A stretch of DNA of 60,464 nt from HGM12713 sp045593725 (GCA_045593725.1 JAZNXE010000011.1:1-60464), one strand, 5' to 3'. Positions 43,929 through 52,148 are shown, counted from the stretch's first letter. Notes: generated by a model not told the origin, from the sequence alone. Program-made: numbers and translations.

Positions 43929-44099
43929 TTATTCAGCAACAGGAGCGTCAACAGGGCAAGCCTCTGCGCACGCACCGCACTCGATGCACTCGTCAGCATT
44001 GATGTTGTACTTGCCGTCACCCTCAGCGATAGCGTTTACGGGGCAAGCCTCTGTGCAAGCACCACAAGCGATGCACTCATCGGAAATTCTGTAAGCCAT
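43929..44099 (-). CDS. 2[4Fe-4S] ferredoxin
   Basis: 56-residue clostridial-type ferredoxin. Two clusters are bound by CIACGACTEACP and CIECGACAEACP. It is the usual low-potential electron carrier and could serve the VOR enzyme encoded elsewhere in the window. The start at 44099 is chosen because GGAGG lies upstream; longer in-frame starts have no ribosome site and run into the promoter. It is monocistronic, between its own promoter and terminator. Confidence 0.93.
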   Translation of the reverse strand: MAYRISDECIACGACTEACPVNAIAEGDGKYNINADECIECGACAEACPVDAPVAE

Positions 44100-44134
44100 G
44101 ATAAAATACCTCCATATATTTTGGTTACACATAC

Positions 44135-44162
44135 ATTGTATCATAATAATTTTTAAATGCAA
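44135..44162 (-). promoter_or_regulatory. ferredoxin promoter
   Basis: On the minus strand TTGCAT (44157-44162), 16 bp, TACAAT (44135-44140) with extended TGA. Confidence 0.7.
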
Positions 44163-44340
44163 TAGAATTTTTTAAATTTTTTTATAAAACTGAAAAAAAT
44201 TTCAGGAAAAAGGCAAGCAAATTACATTTTATGGAAGAAAGCGCGGTGCTTACTATTTTTTACTAAGGACAGCTTTTGACAAAATACGCATATATCGTGT
44301 GCTAAAATAATGAAAGAAAGACAAAGAACGGAGGTCTGAG

Positions 44341-44703
44341 ATGTTAAAAAAGAATTGTTTGCTCCAAATGAGCGAAAAAGGGGACGAGCTTTTGATAAGC
44401 CTGTCGGGTGAGATAGACCATCACAGCGCGGTCAGAGTACGTAACGAAATAGACGGACGGATAATGGAAATGCGCCCGGCAAGGGCGGTTATTGAGCTGT
44501 CTATGATAGATTTTATGGATAGCTCGGGACTGGGACTGATTATGGGTCGATACTCGAAGATGCAGACAATAGGAGGCGAGCTGGTGCTTCGCGACCCCAA
44601 TGAAAGGCTTGTACGGATATTTAAGCTCGCCGGACTTGAAAAGATAGTGGGGATAGAATACACAAGTGAAAAGGAGAGGGAAAATGAAGACCAAAGGAAC
44701 TAA
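44341..44703 (+). CDS. spoIIAA: anti-sigma-F factor antagonist SpoIIAA
   Basis: 120-residue STAS-domain protein. The phosphorylatable Ser lies in MDSSGLGLIMGR at about residue 60. Unphosphorylated it binds SpoIIAB and frees sigma-F in the forespore. GGAGG precedes ATG 44341. About 30 residues at the C-terminus are a charged tail overlapping the next gene. I could not identify a clear sigma-H or sigma-A promoter upstream; TTGACA at 44276 has no correctly spaced -10 box. Confidence 0.93.
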   Translation: MLKKNCLLQMSEKGDELLISLSGEIDHHSAVRVRNEIDGRIMEMRPARAVIELSMIDFMDSSGLGLIMGRYSKMQTIGGELVLRDPNERLVRIFKLAGLEKIVGIEYTSEKERENEDQRN

Positions 44704-45151
44704 AAACCGTTTTTCGGCGCAGGTGCTGAATGAAATGAAATTAAGATTGCCCTCGCTGTCTGTGAACGAGGGGGCGGCAAGAGCGGCTGTGGCGGCGTTC
44801 TGCTCACAGCTTGACCCTTCGGCAAGTGACATAGCCGATATAAAATGCGCTGTTTCCGAGGCGGTAACAAATTGCATAGTTCACGCTTATCGGGATACCA
44901 TCGGTGTTATATACATAACCGTCCGTCTGTGCGAGGGAAATCTCGTCCGTATAGAAATAAAGGACAAGGGCTGCGGCATAGAGAACGTAGAGGAGGCAAG
45001 ACAGCCCCTTTATACTACCGATGCCGCCAACGAGAGGAGCGGAATGGGCTTTACGGTTATGGAGAGCTTTTGTGATAAGGTGAGGGTATTTTCGGGATGC
45101 AAAAAGGGAACTACTGTGACGCTGTTCAAATATCTGAAGGCGAGGGAATAG
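44684..45151 (+). CDS. spoIIAB: anti-sigma-F factor SpoIIAB
   Basis: 155-residue serine kinase and anti-sigma factor of the GHKL class. AVSEAVTNCIVHAYR is the N box and EIKDKGCGIENVE and RSGMGFTVMESF are the G1 and G2 boxes. It holds sigma-F inactive and phosphorylates SpoIIAA. ATG 44684 follows AAGGAGAGGG and lies 20 bp inside the spoIIAA frame; an in-frame GTG further upstream lacks a ribosome site. Confidence 0.94.
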   Translation: MKTKGTKNRFSAQVLNEMKLRLPSLSVNEGAARAAVAAFCSQLDPSASDIADIKCAVSEAVTNCIVHAYRDTIGVIYITVRLCEGNLVRIEIKDKGCGIENVEEARQPLYTTDAANERSGMGFTVMESFCDKVRVFSGCKKGTTVTLFKYLKARE

Positions 45152-45909
45152 AGAATTGCGCCGAGGACAAGCGGGGCTACGGTCAGAACAGAGAGCTTAT
45201 AGGTATAGCTCAGGGCGATAATGAGCAAGAGGCTATGAAAGCCTGTGAGCTTCTTATAGAAAACAATTACGGATTGGTGCGGAGCATAGCTCTCAGATTT
45301 CGAGAGCGTGGTATGGAGCTTGAGGATTTGATGCAGATAGGCACCATAGGGCTGCTCAAGGCTATACGAAGCTTCGACCTTGAGCGGGGAACCTGCTTTT
45401 CTACCTACGCCGTGCCTATGATATTCGGAGAAATACGGAGGGCACTCCGCGACGACGGACCCATAAAGGTGGGGAGATATTATAAAAAGCTTGGCATCCA
45501 GCTGATAAGGGTGAGGAATGATATCATCAATAACGAGGGCAGAGAGCCTCACGTAAAGGAATTGGCACAGGCGGTGGGGGTGTCTGCCGAGGAAGCCGCG
45601 ATGGCACTTGATGCCATGGTACCCCCAAGCTCACTTTCCGACTTCGTGTACGGAGAGGAGGAAGGAGCGGTGCTGGAGGATATCCTTGCCGATACCGACA
45701 GTATTGATGAAAATCAACGTTTCTTTGACAGAATGGCGCTAAGGGAAGCAATAGCTAAAATGTCGGAGCAGTGGCAAAAAATACTGCTGCTCAGATACTT
45801 CAGAAACAAGACTCAGCAGCAGGTAGCGGATATACTCGGGCTTTCACAGGTGAAGGTCTCAAGAGAGGAGAAAAAAATAGTCGCGTTTCTACAAAATGAG
45901 ATGAGATAG
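45097..45909 (+). CDS. sigF: RNA polymerase sigma-F factor
   Basis: 270-residue sigma-70 family factor for early forespore transcription. Region 2 contains GLVRSIALRFRERGMELEDLMQIGTIGLLKAI and FSTYAVPMIFGEIRRALRD (each shorter than the family block in length here), and region 4 ends TQQQVADILGLSQVKVSRE. The ATG at 45097 overlaps spoIIAB by 55 bp, more than usual; I found no better in-frame start before region 2, so the true start may use an unusual codon. It closes the spoIIA operon and marks the organism as an endospore former. Confidence 0.9.
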   Translation: MQKGNYCDAVQISEGEGIENCAEDKRGYGQNRELIGIAQGDNEQEAMKACELLIENNYGLVRSIALRFRERGMELEDLMQIGTIGLLKAIRSFDLERGTCFSTYAVPMIFGEIRRALRDDGPIKVGRYYKKLGIQLIRVRNDIINNEGREPHVKELAQAVGVSAEEAAMALDAMVPPSSLSDFVYGEEEGAVLEDILADTDSIDENQRFFDRMALREAIAKMSEQWQKILLLRYFRNKTQQQVADILGLSQVKVSREEKKIVAFLQNEMR

Positions 45910-45971
45910 AAGGGCAAAAGACAACACCTGACATAATTTTAACAAAAAAGGAATTTTTTTTGCAAATATAC

Positions 45972-46000
45972 TTGATATCTGATAAAATTTGTGGTATATT
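45972..46000 (+). promoter_or_regulatory. pgk promoter
   Basis: TTGATA (45972-45977), 17 bp, TATATT (45995-46000). Confidence 0.7.
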
Positions 46001-46037
46001 ATAGGATGGAAATTAAATGAAAGGTGGATATACCAAA

Positions 46038-47333
46038 ATGACTTACAACAAAAAATCAGTTGAAAACATTGACGTAGCAGGAAAAAGAGTTCTTGTTCGT
46101 TGCGATTTCAACGTACCTCTTAAGGATGGCGTTATTACCTCTGATAAGAGAATTGTAGAGGCACTTCCCACTATCAAGTATCTTCTCGGCAAGGGCGCAA
46201 AGGTCGTTCTTTGCTCTCATATGGGTAAGCCCCACGCTATCTTCACCGAAGGCTTTGGACTTACCAAGAAGGAAAAGGCAAAGGTTGAGGCTCTCCCCGT
46301 AGAGGAGCAGGCTGCCGCAAAGGCTGAGCTTCTTGAAAAGGCTCTCGGAGATAAGAAAAAGTTCACACTCAAGCCTGTTGCTGACAGACTCAACGAGCTT
46401 CTCGGCGACAAGGTTACCTTCGCAGAGGATATTATAGGTCCTGACGCAAAGGCTAAGGTTGCTGCTCTTAAGGAAGGTGAGGCTGTTCTTATTGAGAACG
46501 TACGCTTTGACGCAAGAGAAACCAAGAATGGCGCGGACTTCGCTAAGGAGCTGGCTGATTTTGCTGAGATATACGTAAATGACGCATTCGGCTCGGCGCA
46601 CAGAGCGCACGCATCTACCGCTGGAGTTGCCGCATATCTTCCCGCAGTGTGCGGATACCTTATTCAGAAGGAGATAGACGTTATGGGCAAGGCTCTTGCT
46701 GATCCCGCGCGTCCCTTCGTTGCAATACTTGGAGGAGCTAAGGTTTCCGATAAGATCGGCGTTATCAACAACCTCATTGAAAAGGTTGATACCCTTATCA
46801 TTGGCGGCGGCATGGCTTATACCTTCTTCAAGGCAGCAGGCAACGACGTAGGAAATTCTCTTTGCGAGGAGGACAAGCTTGACCTTGCTAACGAGATGGT
46901 AGCAAAGGCTAAGGCAAAGGGAGTTAACTTTATGATTCCCGTTGACAACGTAATCGCAACCGAGTATGACGAGAACGCGGAGAACAAGATCGTTGACTCC
47001 GACGATATTCCCGCAGGCTGGATGGGACTTGATATCGGTCCTAAGACACGCGAGATGTTTGCAAAGGCAATCGCAGGTGCAGGTACGGTAGTATGGAACG
47101 GACCTATGGGCGTTTCCGAGTGGAAGAACTTCGCAGCAGGAACCGAGGCTGTTGCCGCTGCTGTGGCTAACAGCGGAGCAATCTCTATAATCGGTGGCGG
47201 TGACTCTGCCGCTGCTGTTGAGAAGCTTGGCTTTGCCGACAGAATGACACACATTTCCACAGGCGGAGGAGCATCTCTTGAGTTCCTTGAGGGTAAGGAC
47301 CTTCCCGGTATTTCTTGCCTTCTTGACAAGTAA
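46038..47333 (+). CDS. pgk: phosphoglycerate kinase
   Basis: 431 residues, slightly longer than the usual 390-400 because of an extra helical stretch near residues 70-105 (KKEKAKVEALPVEEQAAAKA). RVLVRCDFNVPL, the substrate-binding SHMGKP, NDAFGSAHRAHAST and the ATP-binding GGGDSAAAVEKLG are intact. It makes ATP from 1,3-bisphosphoglycerate in glycolysis. ATG 46038 follows AAAGGTGGA; ATG 46017 is less well placed. Confidence 0.96.
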   Translation: MTYNKKSVENIDVAGKRVLVRCDFNVPLKDGVITSDKRIVEALPTIKYLLGKGAKVVLCSHMGKPHAIFTEGFGLTKKEKAKVEALPVEEQAAAKAELLEKALGDKKKFTLKPVADRLNELLGDKVTFAEDIIGPDAKAKVAALKEGEAVLIENVRFDARETKNGADFAKELADFAEIYVNDAFGSAHRAHASTAGVAAYLPAVCGYLIQKEIDVMGKALADPARPFVAILGGAKVSDKIGVINNLIEKVDTLIIGGGMAYTFFKAAGNDVGNSLCEEDKLDLANEMVAKAKAKGVNFMIPVDNVIATEYDENAENKIVDSDDIPAGWMGLDIGPKTREMFAKAIAGAGTVVWNGPMGVSEWKNFAAGTEAVAAAVANSGAISIIGGGDSAAAVEKLGFADRMTHISTGGGASLEFLEGKDLPGISCLLDK

Positions 47334-47347
47334 TTAAAATAAAAAAC

Positions 47348-47373
47348 ACTGCGCCGCAAGATTGCGGCGCAGT
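47348..47373 (+). other. 12-bp hairpin between pgk and tpiA
   Basis: ACTGCGCCGCAA (47348-47359) and TTGCGGCGCAGT (47362-47373) form a long GC-rich stem. The following TTTAAAG is a poor U tract, so it may be an mRNA stabiliser or partial terminator. Confidence 0.6.
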
Positions 47374-47407
47374 TTAAAGCTTTATAAAACATAAGGAGAA
47401 CATAAAA

Positions 47408-48175
47408 ATGAATCCCGCAAAGAGAAGAACGGTCATTGCCGGCAACTGGAAGATGAACTTCACACCTGCCGAGGCAACGGCTTTTATAAATGAGATAAAG
47501 CCTATGGTAGAGGGCAAAGACAACTGCGATATAATCTTTTGCGCTCCCTACGTTACTATTTCTGCCGCTATGGAGGCAGCTAAAGGCTCTAACATCAAAA
47601 TAGGCGCTGAGAACGTACACTACGAAGCGAAGGGCGCTTTTACGGGTGAGGTTTCCGCGCAGATGCTTACCTCTATCGGCGTTGAGTACGTAATTATCGG
47701 ACACAGCGAGAGAAGACAGTATTTTGGCGAGACCGATACCACTGTAAATCTTAGAACAAAGGCAGCTCTTGCCGCAGGCATGAAGGTTATTCTTTGCCTT
47801 GGAGAGGTCAAAGAGCAAAGACTTGCAGGTATTACCAACGAGGTAGTCGCAATGCAGACCAAGCTCGATCTTGCCGATATTGACGCTGAGGCACTTAAAA
47901 ATGTTATAATCGCTTATGAGCCTGTATGGGCTATTGGTACAGGACTTACCGCTACTCCCGAGCAGGCAGAGGAAACCTGCGGAGCTATCCGTAGCGTGCT
48001 TGCACAGATGTACGGAGCAGAGGTAGCACAAACCGTTACCATTCAGTACGGCGGTTCTATGAACGACGCTAACGCGGCTGAGCTTCTCGCAAAGCCAAAC
48101 GTTGACGGCGGTCTTATCGGCGGAGCTTCCCTTGTAGCAAAGAAGTTTACCGCCATTGTTGATGCCGCGCAGTAA
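47408..48175 (+). CDS. tpiA: triosephosphate isomerase
   Basis: 255-residue TIM barrel. AGNWKMN has the catalytic Lys, IIGHSERR the catalytic His, and AYEPVWAIGTG the catalytic Glu and flexible loop. It interconverts glyceraldehyde-3-phosphate and dihydroxyacetone phosphate. AAGGAGAA precedes ATG 47408. It follows pgk, a common glycolytic pairing. Confidence 0.97.
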   Translation: MNPAKRRTVIAGNWKMNFTPAEATAFINEIKPMVEGKDNCDIIFCAPYVTISAAMEAAKGSNIKIGAENVHYEAKGAFTGEVSAQMLTSIGVEYVIIGHSERRQYFGETDTTVNLRTKAALAAGMKVILCLGEVKEQRLAGITNEVVAMQTKLDLADIDAEALKNVIIAYEPVWAIGTGLTATPEQAEETCGAIRSVLAQMYGAEVAQTVTIQYGGSMNDANAAELLAKPNVDGGLIGGASLVAKKFTAIVDAAQ

Positions 48176-48184
48176 ATAAAAGAG

Positions 48185-48217
48185 AAAGCAGCCTTGAATG
48201 CTCAAGGCTGCTTTTTT
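48185..48217 (+). terminator. tpiA terminator
   Basis: AAAGCAGCCTTG and CAAGGCTGCTTT pair around AATGCT, followed by a T-run. Confidence 0.92.
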
Positions 48218-48359
48218 GATGTTTTTGCACCACACAACACATTCATTATATCACATTGAAAGAAGCTTGTCAATACTTTATCAATAAAATATCAGTTATA
48301 ATGACCAAATTCTCTGTAATAAACAAAAAATATTTATAAACTTTATACAAAATACCATC

Positions 48360-48388
48360 TTGCAAAAGCAAAAAAAGTATGCTATAAT
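48360..48388 (+). promoter_or_regulatory. strong promoter of the noncoding RNA
   Basis: TTGCAA (48360-48365), 17 bp, TATAAT (48383-48388) with extended TGC. No reading frame of any length follows it; it opens the structured RNA interval. Confidence 0.8.
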
Positions 48389-48394
48389 AAAGCC

Positions 48395-48913
48395 AGAAAG
48401 GATGGTACGGGCCAATGAGAAATTAAATTGACCGCTAAAAACAAAGTAGGATAGGAAACCAACCGATAGTTTAAAAATGAAAATAGGACGGTACACTCCA
48501 ATGAAAAAGTGAATACGAAACTTCAAGGCAGGCGTAAAGAAAACACGAAAAAGCGTTCCGTAGTGCGGTAGTGATGCGAGTGAGGAGTTTATATAGATGA
48601 GCCTCTTAAGCTACTAAAAAGCTTAGGACGGCGGGTTTAAATCGGAACGAAAAAGTGACGCGGCAGAGAAGTTGAAAATATCGCCTTTTACAGATAATAG
48701 TACAAGAAAAACAAAGGGTATTCTCCTTAGAGAATTGGATTTTAGTGTTTGAGGGATGTAGTAGATGTGTAAAGGGTAGAACAGGAAAGAGAGGATTAAG
48801 AAAGATGTTAGATATCAAGAGTGAACAGAAGTGACCCTTGATTGCAGTGTGAAGAAATTGCAGTCGAGGGTCATTTCTACGTTTATACGGTGGCAGCGAA
48901 GGCTGCTTTTTTT
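48395..48913 (+). ncRNA. candidate large structured RNA, about 520 nt
   Basis: This interval is framed by a strong promoter and a terminator (GCAGC/GCTGC at 48893-48906, then seven T's) and holds no convincing protein gene. It contains a repeated block, GGAtGGTACgggCCAATGA at 48400 and GGACGGTACactCCAATGA at 48486, 16 of 21 positions equal. Clear hairpins include ATTCTC/GAGAAT near 48719-48734, TAAGCT/AGCTTA near 48608-48627, and a 15-bp stem TGACCCTTGATTGCA with its partner at 48858-48872. It is not recognisable to me as tmRNA, RNase P RNA, SRP RNA or 6S RNA. Known large Firmicutes classes (OLE, ROOL, raiA) remain possible. Confidence 0.65.
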
Positions 48914-48949
48914 GCTTTAAATTTATGAAATAGATTTGTAAAAAAGGTA

Positions 48950-48978
48950 TTGAAATTCAAAAAAAGAAATGATATAAT
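48950..48978 (+). promoter_or_regulatory. rubrerythrin promoter
   Basis: TTGAAA (48950-48955), 17 bp, TATAAT (48973-48978) with extended TGA. Confidence 0.8.
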
Positions 48979-48987
48979 GTATTCAGA

Positions 48988-49012
48988 AACCCAAAGGGTC
49001 ACCGATTGGGTT
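48988..49012 (+). promoter_or_regulatory. 5' leader stem-loop of rubrerythrin
   Basis: AACCCAA (48988-48994) pairs with TTGGGTT (49006-49012) at the very start of the predicted transcript. It could stabilise the mRNA or bind a regulator; no specific class is recognised. Confidence 0.45.
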
Positions 49013-49038
49013 AATGAATTTAAAGGGGATATGTAACT

Positions 49039-49689
49039 ATGAAAAAGTTTAAGTGTAAGGTTTGCAAGGCTGTTTTTGACTCAGAAGCAGAGCCGGTATG
49101 CCCTATCTGCAAGGTAAAGGGAGATAAGCTTGAAGAGATAGTGGAGGCTCCTGCAAATAAATACGCCGGAACCCAGACCGAAAAGAATCTTGAGGCTGCT
49201 TTTGCGGGTGAATCTCAGGCAAGGAATAAATATACTTATTTTGCGTCTGTGGCAAAGAAGGAAGGCTACGAGCAGATATCCGCGCTCTTCTTAAAGACAG
49301 CGGATAACGAGAAGGAGCACGCAAAAATGTGGTTTAAGGAGCTGAACGGTATAGGAAATACCGCAGAGAACCTTGCACACGCCGCAGAGGGCGAAAACTA
49401 CGAGTGGACAGATATGTATGAGGGCTTTGCCAAGACCGCCGAGGAGGAGGGCTTTGTTGAGCTTGCTAAAAAATTCCGTCTGGTAGCTGCTATTGAGAAG
49501 CACCATGAAGAGAGGTATCGTGCGCTCCTCAAGAACGTTGAAACAGCGGCTGTGTTTGAAAAGAGCGAGGTAAAGGTGTGGGAATGCCGCAATTGCGGTC
49601 ATATAGTTGTTGGTACAAAGGCTCCCGAGCTTTGTCCTACCTGTGCGCATCCTCAGAGCTACTTTGAAATTCACGCGGAGAATTATTAA
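49039..49689 (+). CDS. rubrerythrin with two rubredoxin-like domains
   Basis: 216 residues. A rubredoxin-like CKVCKAVF...CPICKVKG zinc/iron site at residues 5-25, a ferritin-like di-iron domain (about 45-170, with AGESQARNKY, EKEHAKMW and EKHHEERY) and a second rubredoxin domain (CRNCGH...CPTCAHPQSYF). Classic rubrerythrins have only the C-terminal domain and reverse rubrerythrins only the N-terminal one. It should reduce peroxide in the cytoplasm with electrons from rubredoxin or NADH routes. It has its own promoter, and AAGGGGA lies before ATG 49039; trxA and trxB follow. Confidence 0.92.
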   Translation: MKKFKCKVCKAVFDSEAEPVCPICKVKGDKLEEIVEAPANKYAGTQTEKNLEAAFAGESQARNKYTYFASVAKKEGYEQISALFLKTADNEKEHAKMWFKELNGIGNTAENLAHAAEGENYEWTDMYEGFAKTAEEEGFVELAKKFRLVAAIEKHHEERYRALLKNVETAAVFEKSEVKVWECRNCGHIVVGTKAPELCPTCAHPQSYFEIHAENY

Positions 49690-49699
49690 TTATATAAGT

Positions 49700-49727
49700 A
49701 AGCCTCTCATAATGGGAGGCTTCTTGT
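49700..49727 (+). terminator. rubrerythrin terminator
   Basis: AAGCCTC pairs with GAGGCTT around TCATAATGG, followed by CTTGTGTT. The U tract is weak. Confidence 0.65.
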
Positions 49728-49776
49728 GTTAAAATAGACAGAAAGAGCAATAATATAGAAAGTAAGGGTGAATAAA

Positions 49777-50085
49777 ATGTCAGTTGTTTTGGTAAATAAA
49801 AATAATTTTGAGGAAGAGGTTATAAAAAGTGACCGCCCCGTACTTCTTGATTTTTTTGCAAGCTGGTGCGGACCCTGCCGTATGCTGTCGCCGATCGTAG
49901 AGAAGATAGGTGAGGAGCATCCCGAATATAAGGTGTGCAAGATAAATGTTGATGAGGAGACGGAGCTTGCTGAGAGATTTGAGGTAATGAGTATTCCATC
50001 TCTTTTCGTTCTAAAGAACGGAGAGGTAGTTAACGCGTCGGTGGGAGCGCTCCCCGAGGCGCAGATACTTGCCATGCTTAAATAA
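49777..50085 (+). CDS. trxA: thioredoxin
   Basis: 102-residue thioredoxin with the WCGPC active site in FFASWCGPCRMLSPIVEK and the cis-Pro in SIPSLFVL. It reduces protein disulfides and is recharged by the reductase encoded 2 bp downstream. ATG 49777 follows GTAAGGGTG; an earlier GTG is part of that ribosome site. Confidence 0.95.
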   Translation: MSVVLVNKNNFEEEVIKSDRPVLLDFFASWCGPCRMLSPIVEKIGEEHPEYKVCKINVDEETELAERFEVMSIPSLFVLKNGEVVNASVGALPEAQILAMLK

Positions 50086-50087
50086 AT

Positions 50088-51017
50088 ATGGATAACAGAG
50101 TATTTGATACTGTAATTATCGGAGGAGGTCCCGCGGGCTATACGGCGGCGCTTTACGCCGCAAGGGCGGGACTCGATACTCTTGTGCTTGAAAAATTCAG
50201 CGCAGGGGGTCAGATGACCGAAACTCAAGCTATTGACAATTATCCCGGCCTTGATGAGGGAATCGACGGTTTTTCCTTGGGGGATAAAATGAGAAAGGGC
50301 GCGGAGCGGTTCGGAGCAGTTACCAGACAGACCGAGGTGCTTTCAGCAGAGCTTGACGCCTGTCCGAAGAAAATAATCACAGACAGCGGAGATGTGTTGG
50401 CAAAAACGGTTATAATCGCAACGGGAGCAACTCATAAGCATTTGGGTATTGAGCACGAAGGTGAGCTTGTGGGCAGAGGAGTAGGCTATTGCGCCGCTTG
50501 CGACGGAATGATGTTTCGAGGCAAGACGGTTGCTGTGGTTGGCGGAGGCAACTCGGCGGCTGCAGACGCAATGATACTTTCCCGTCTGTGCAAGAAGGTC
50601 TATCTTATACACCGCAGAGATACACTGAGGGCTACCAGGATATACCATGAGCCGCTTATGAAGGCGGAAAACGTGGAGTTTATTTGGAATAGCCGCGTGA
50701 GTGAGCTTCTGTTTGACAGAAAGCTAAACGGTATTGCGGTGGAGGACGTGAATAGCGGAAAACGCTCAGAGCTATCTGTTGACGGATTGTTCATCAGCAT
50801 AGGTCGTTCTCCCGCCTCGGATATGTTTGACCGACAGCTTATCCTTGATGAAAACCGATATATCGTAGCCGACGAAACGACCAAAACCAATATAGAAGGA
50901 GTTTTTGCCGTTGGTGACGTCAGGACAAAGAGTGTCAGACAGATAGTCACAGCGGCTTCCGACGGAGCCGTAGCGGTACATTTTGCCGAAGAATATCTGG
51001 CAGAGAAGAGAGCTTAG
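50088..51017 (+). CDS. trxB: thioredoxin reductase
   Basis: 309-residue flavoprotein. IIGGGPAGYTAALYAARAG binds FAD, CAACDG is the redox-active disulfide and VVGGGNSAAADAMIL the NAD(P)H-binding motif; the C-terminal FAVGDVR is the second FAD motif. It transfers electrons to thioredoxin. Two bases separate it from trxA, so the pair is co-translated. The NADPH preference (HRRDTLRA) is of the normal type. Confidence 0.94.
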   Translation: MDNRVFDTVIIGGGPAGYTAALYAARAGLDTLVLEKFSAGGQMTETQAIDNYPGLDEGIDGFSLGDKMRKGAERFGAVTRQTEVLSAELDACPKKIITDSGDVLAKTVIIATGATHKHLGIEHEGELVGRGVGYCAACDGMMFRGKTVAVVGGGNSAAADAMILSRLCKKVYLIHRRDTLRATRIYHEPLMKAENVEFIWNSRVSELLFDRKLNGIAVEDVNSGKRSELSVDGLFISIGRSPASDMFDRQLILDENRYIVADETTKTNIEGVFAVGDVRTKSVRQIVTAASDGAVAVHFAEEYLAEKRA

Positions 51018-51049
51018 CAAAACAAAGGGAGAACCTCAGGAAATGATAT

Positions 51050-51107
51050 AATCCCCTTAGTGTGGTATTGAAAATTTTTTCAGTGTCCACACTAAGGGGA
51101 TTATTTT
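51050..51107. terminator. long bidirectional terminator
   Basis: AATCCCCTTAGTGTGG pairs perfectly with CCACACTAAGGGGATT over a 21-base loop, then ATTTTAT. It separates trxB from the convergent transporter gene. Confidence 0.88.
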
Positions 51108-51145
51108 ATAAAATAACTGTCAGTCCTTAATAGTTTTTTGTTGGT

Positions 51146-52042
51146 TTAATGATGATGGTGGTGATGGTGGTTCGTTTCGTCACAGTCTGATTTTATGTTA
51201 CATTTTCGGTCGTGACATTGTTCGCCTTCCTGTTCAAGCTCAAGGGTCGAATGTATGATTCCGTGTTCTGATAGTTCCTTTTTTGCCGCATCCTTGATGA
51301 AGTGCGGGTCTGCGCCGATAACTATATGCATAGTTGCGTAGTGCTTCTGCCCGTCTATGGTCCACACGTGAATGTGGTGAACGTCAAGAATTCCGTCTAT
51401 TTTTAACAGGTGCTCTTTAAGCTCCGGAATATGAATATCGCGGGGAGTTTTCTCAAGGAATATATCAAATATCTCGCTTAAATATTTTATCGAATTTACA
51501 AGGATAAATACAGCCACGCATATTGACATGATAGGGTCAATAACAGCAATGTTTGTAAAGCGCATAATAATAGCCCCCAGCAGGACGACTATCCATCCAA
51601 GCGCATCCTCAAGCATATGAAGATTGACAGCTCTTTGATTTACCGATTTCCCTTGGCGGGTGAACAAAGCTGCGCTGAGGTTGACGAGTACCCCGATAAC
51701 GGCAAAAAATATCATTCCGCTATAATTTATTGGCGTAGGATTGATTATCCGTGTTATAGCCTTGTAAATTACCGCCGCAGAGCCTATCAGAAGTATCAAC
51801 GACGTAATAAGCCCTCCTATGACCGAGTATCTGGCATAGCCGTAGGTATATTTCTCATCCGAAGCGCCTTTGCTTTTCTTCTCAAGCAAATATGAAATCC
51901 CAATGCTCGCCGCATCTCCTATATCGTGAACCGAATCGGAAATTATGGCTACGCTTCCTGTAAGTATGCCGCCTACAAATTCAAAAATTGAGAAAGCAAG
52001 ATTTAATACAAACGCAAGTAAAATGTTTCTTTCCGCTTTCAT
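51146..52042 (-). CDS. CDF family metal cation transporter
   Basis: 298-residue cation diffusion facilitator with six membrane segments in the first 205 residues. SDSVHDIGDA and LHMLEDALGW in helices 2 and 5 carry the transport-site His/Asp residues, followed by the cytoplasmic dimerisation domain (HHIHVWTIDGQKHYATMHI). The tail ends in seven histidines after CHDRKCNIKSDCDE, a likely metal sensor or buffer. Zinc, cobalt or cadmium export is most likely. It is divergent from a TetR regulator, with an operator just downstream of its promoter. Confidence 0.88.
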   Translation of the reverse strand: MKAERNILLAFVLNLAFSIFEFVGGILTGSVAIISDSVHDIGDAASIGISYLLEKKSKGASDEKYTYGYARYSVIGGLITSLILLIGSAAVIYKAITRIINPTPINYSGMIFFAVIGVLVNLSAALFTRQGKSVNQRAVNLHMLEDALGWIVVLLGAIIMRFTNIAVIDPIMSICVAVFILVNSIKYLSEIFDIFLEKTPRDIHIPELKEHLLKIDGILDVHHIHVWTIDGQKHYATMHIVIGADPHFIKDAAKKELSEHGIIHSTLELEQEGEQCHDRKCNIKSDCDETNHHHHHHH

Positions 52043-52092
52043 AATTCCTCCCTGTTGACAGAAAATAAAATTTATGGTACAATGTTGTTACC

Positions 52093-52105
52093 GAACATAC
52101 CGTTC
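52093..52105. promoter_or_regulatory. operator at the CDF start site
   Basis: GAACatacCGTTC is an inverted repeat at the predicted start of the minus-strand transcript. It shares TACCGAACAT (52089-52098) with the second operator, as expected for one repressor binding both. Confidence 0.55.
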
Positions 52106-52111
52106 AATAAT

Positions 52112-52140
52112 ATTGTATTTTGTTAGGTATATAAAGTCAA
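52112..52140 (-). promoter_or_regulatory. CDF promoter
   Basis: On the minus strand TTGACT (52135-52140), 17 bp, TACAAT (52112-52117). It overlaps the oppositely directed regulator promoter. Confidence 0.65.
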
Positions 52141-52148
52141 TATATATT
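52120..52148 (+). promoter_or_regulatory. TetR gene promoter
   Basis: TTGTTA (52120-52125), 17 bp, TATATT (52143-52148). The start near 52155 is just before the second operator. Confidence 0.5.

Noticed and set aside
44276..44308. Sigma-A promoter before spoIIAA
   Set aside because: TTGACA and TAAAAT are present but 21 bp apart, too far; no convincing sigma-H or sigma-F pattern was found either.
46056..47252. 398-codon minus-strand frame opposite pgk
   Set aside because: Antisense of a strongly codon-biased glycolytic gene.
48395..48913. tmRNA, RNase P RNA or SRP RNA
   Set aside because: No ANDENYALAA-type tag frame, no RNase P core signature and no SRP core loop were seen.
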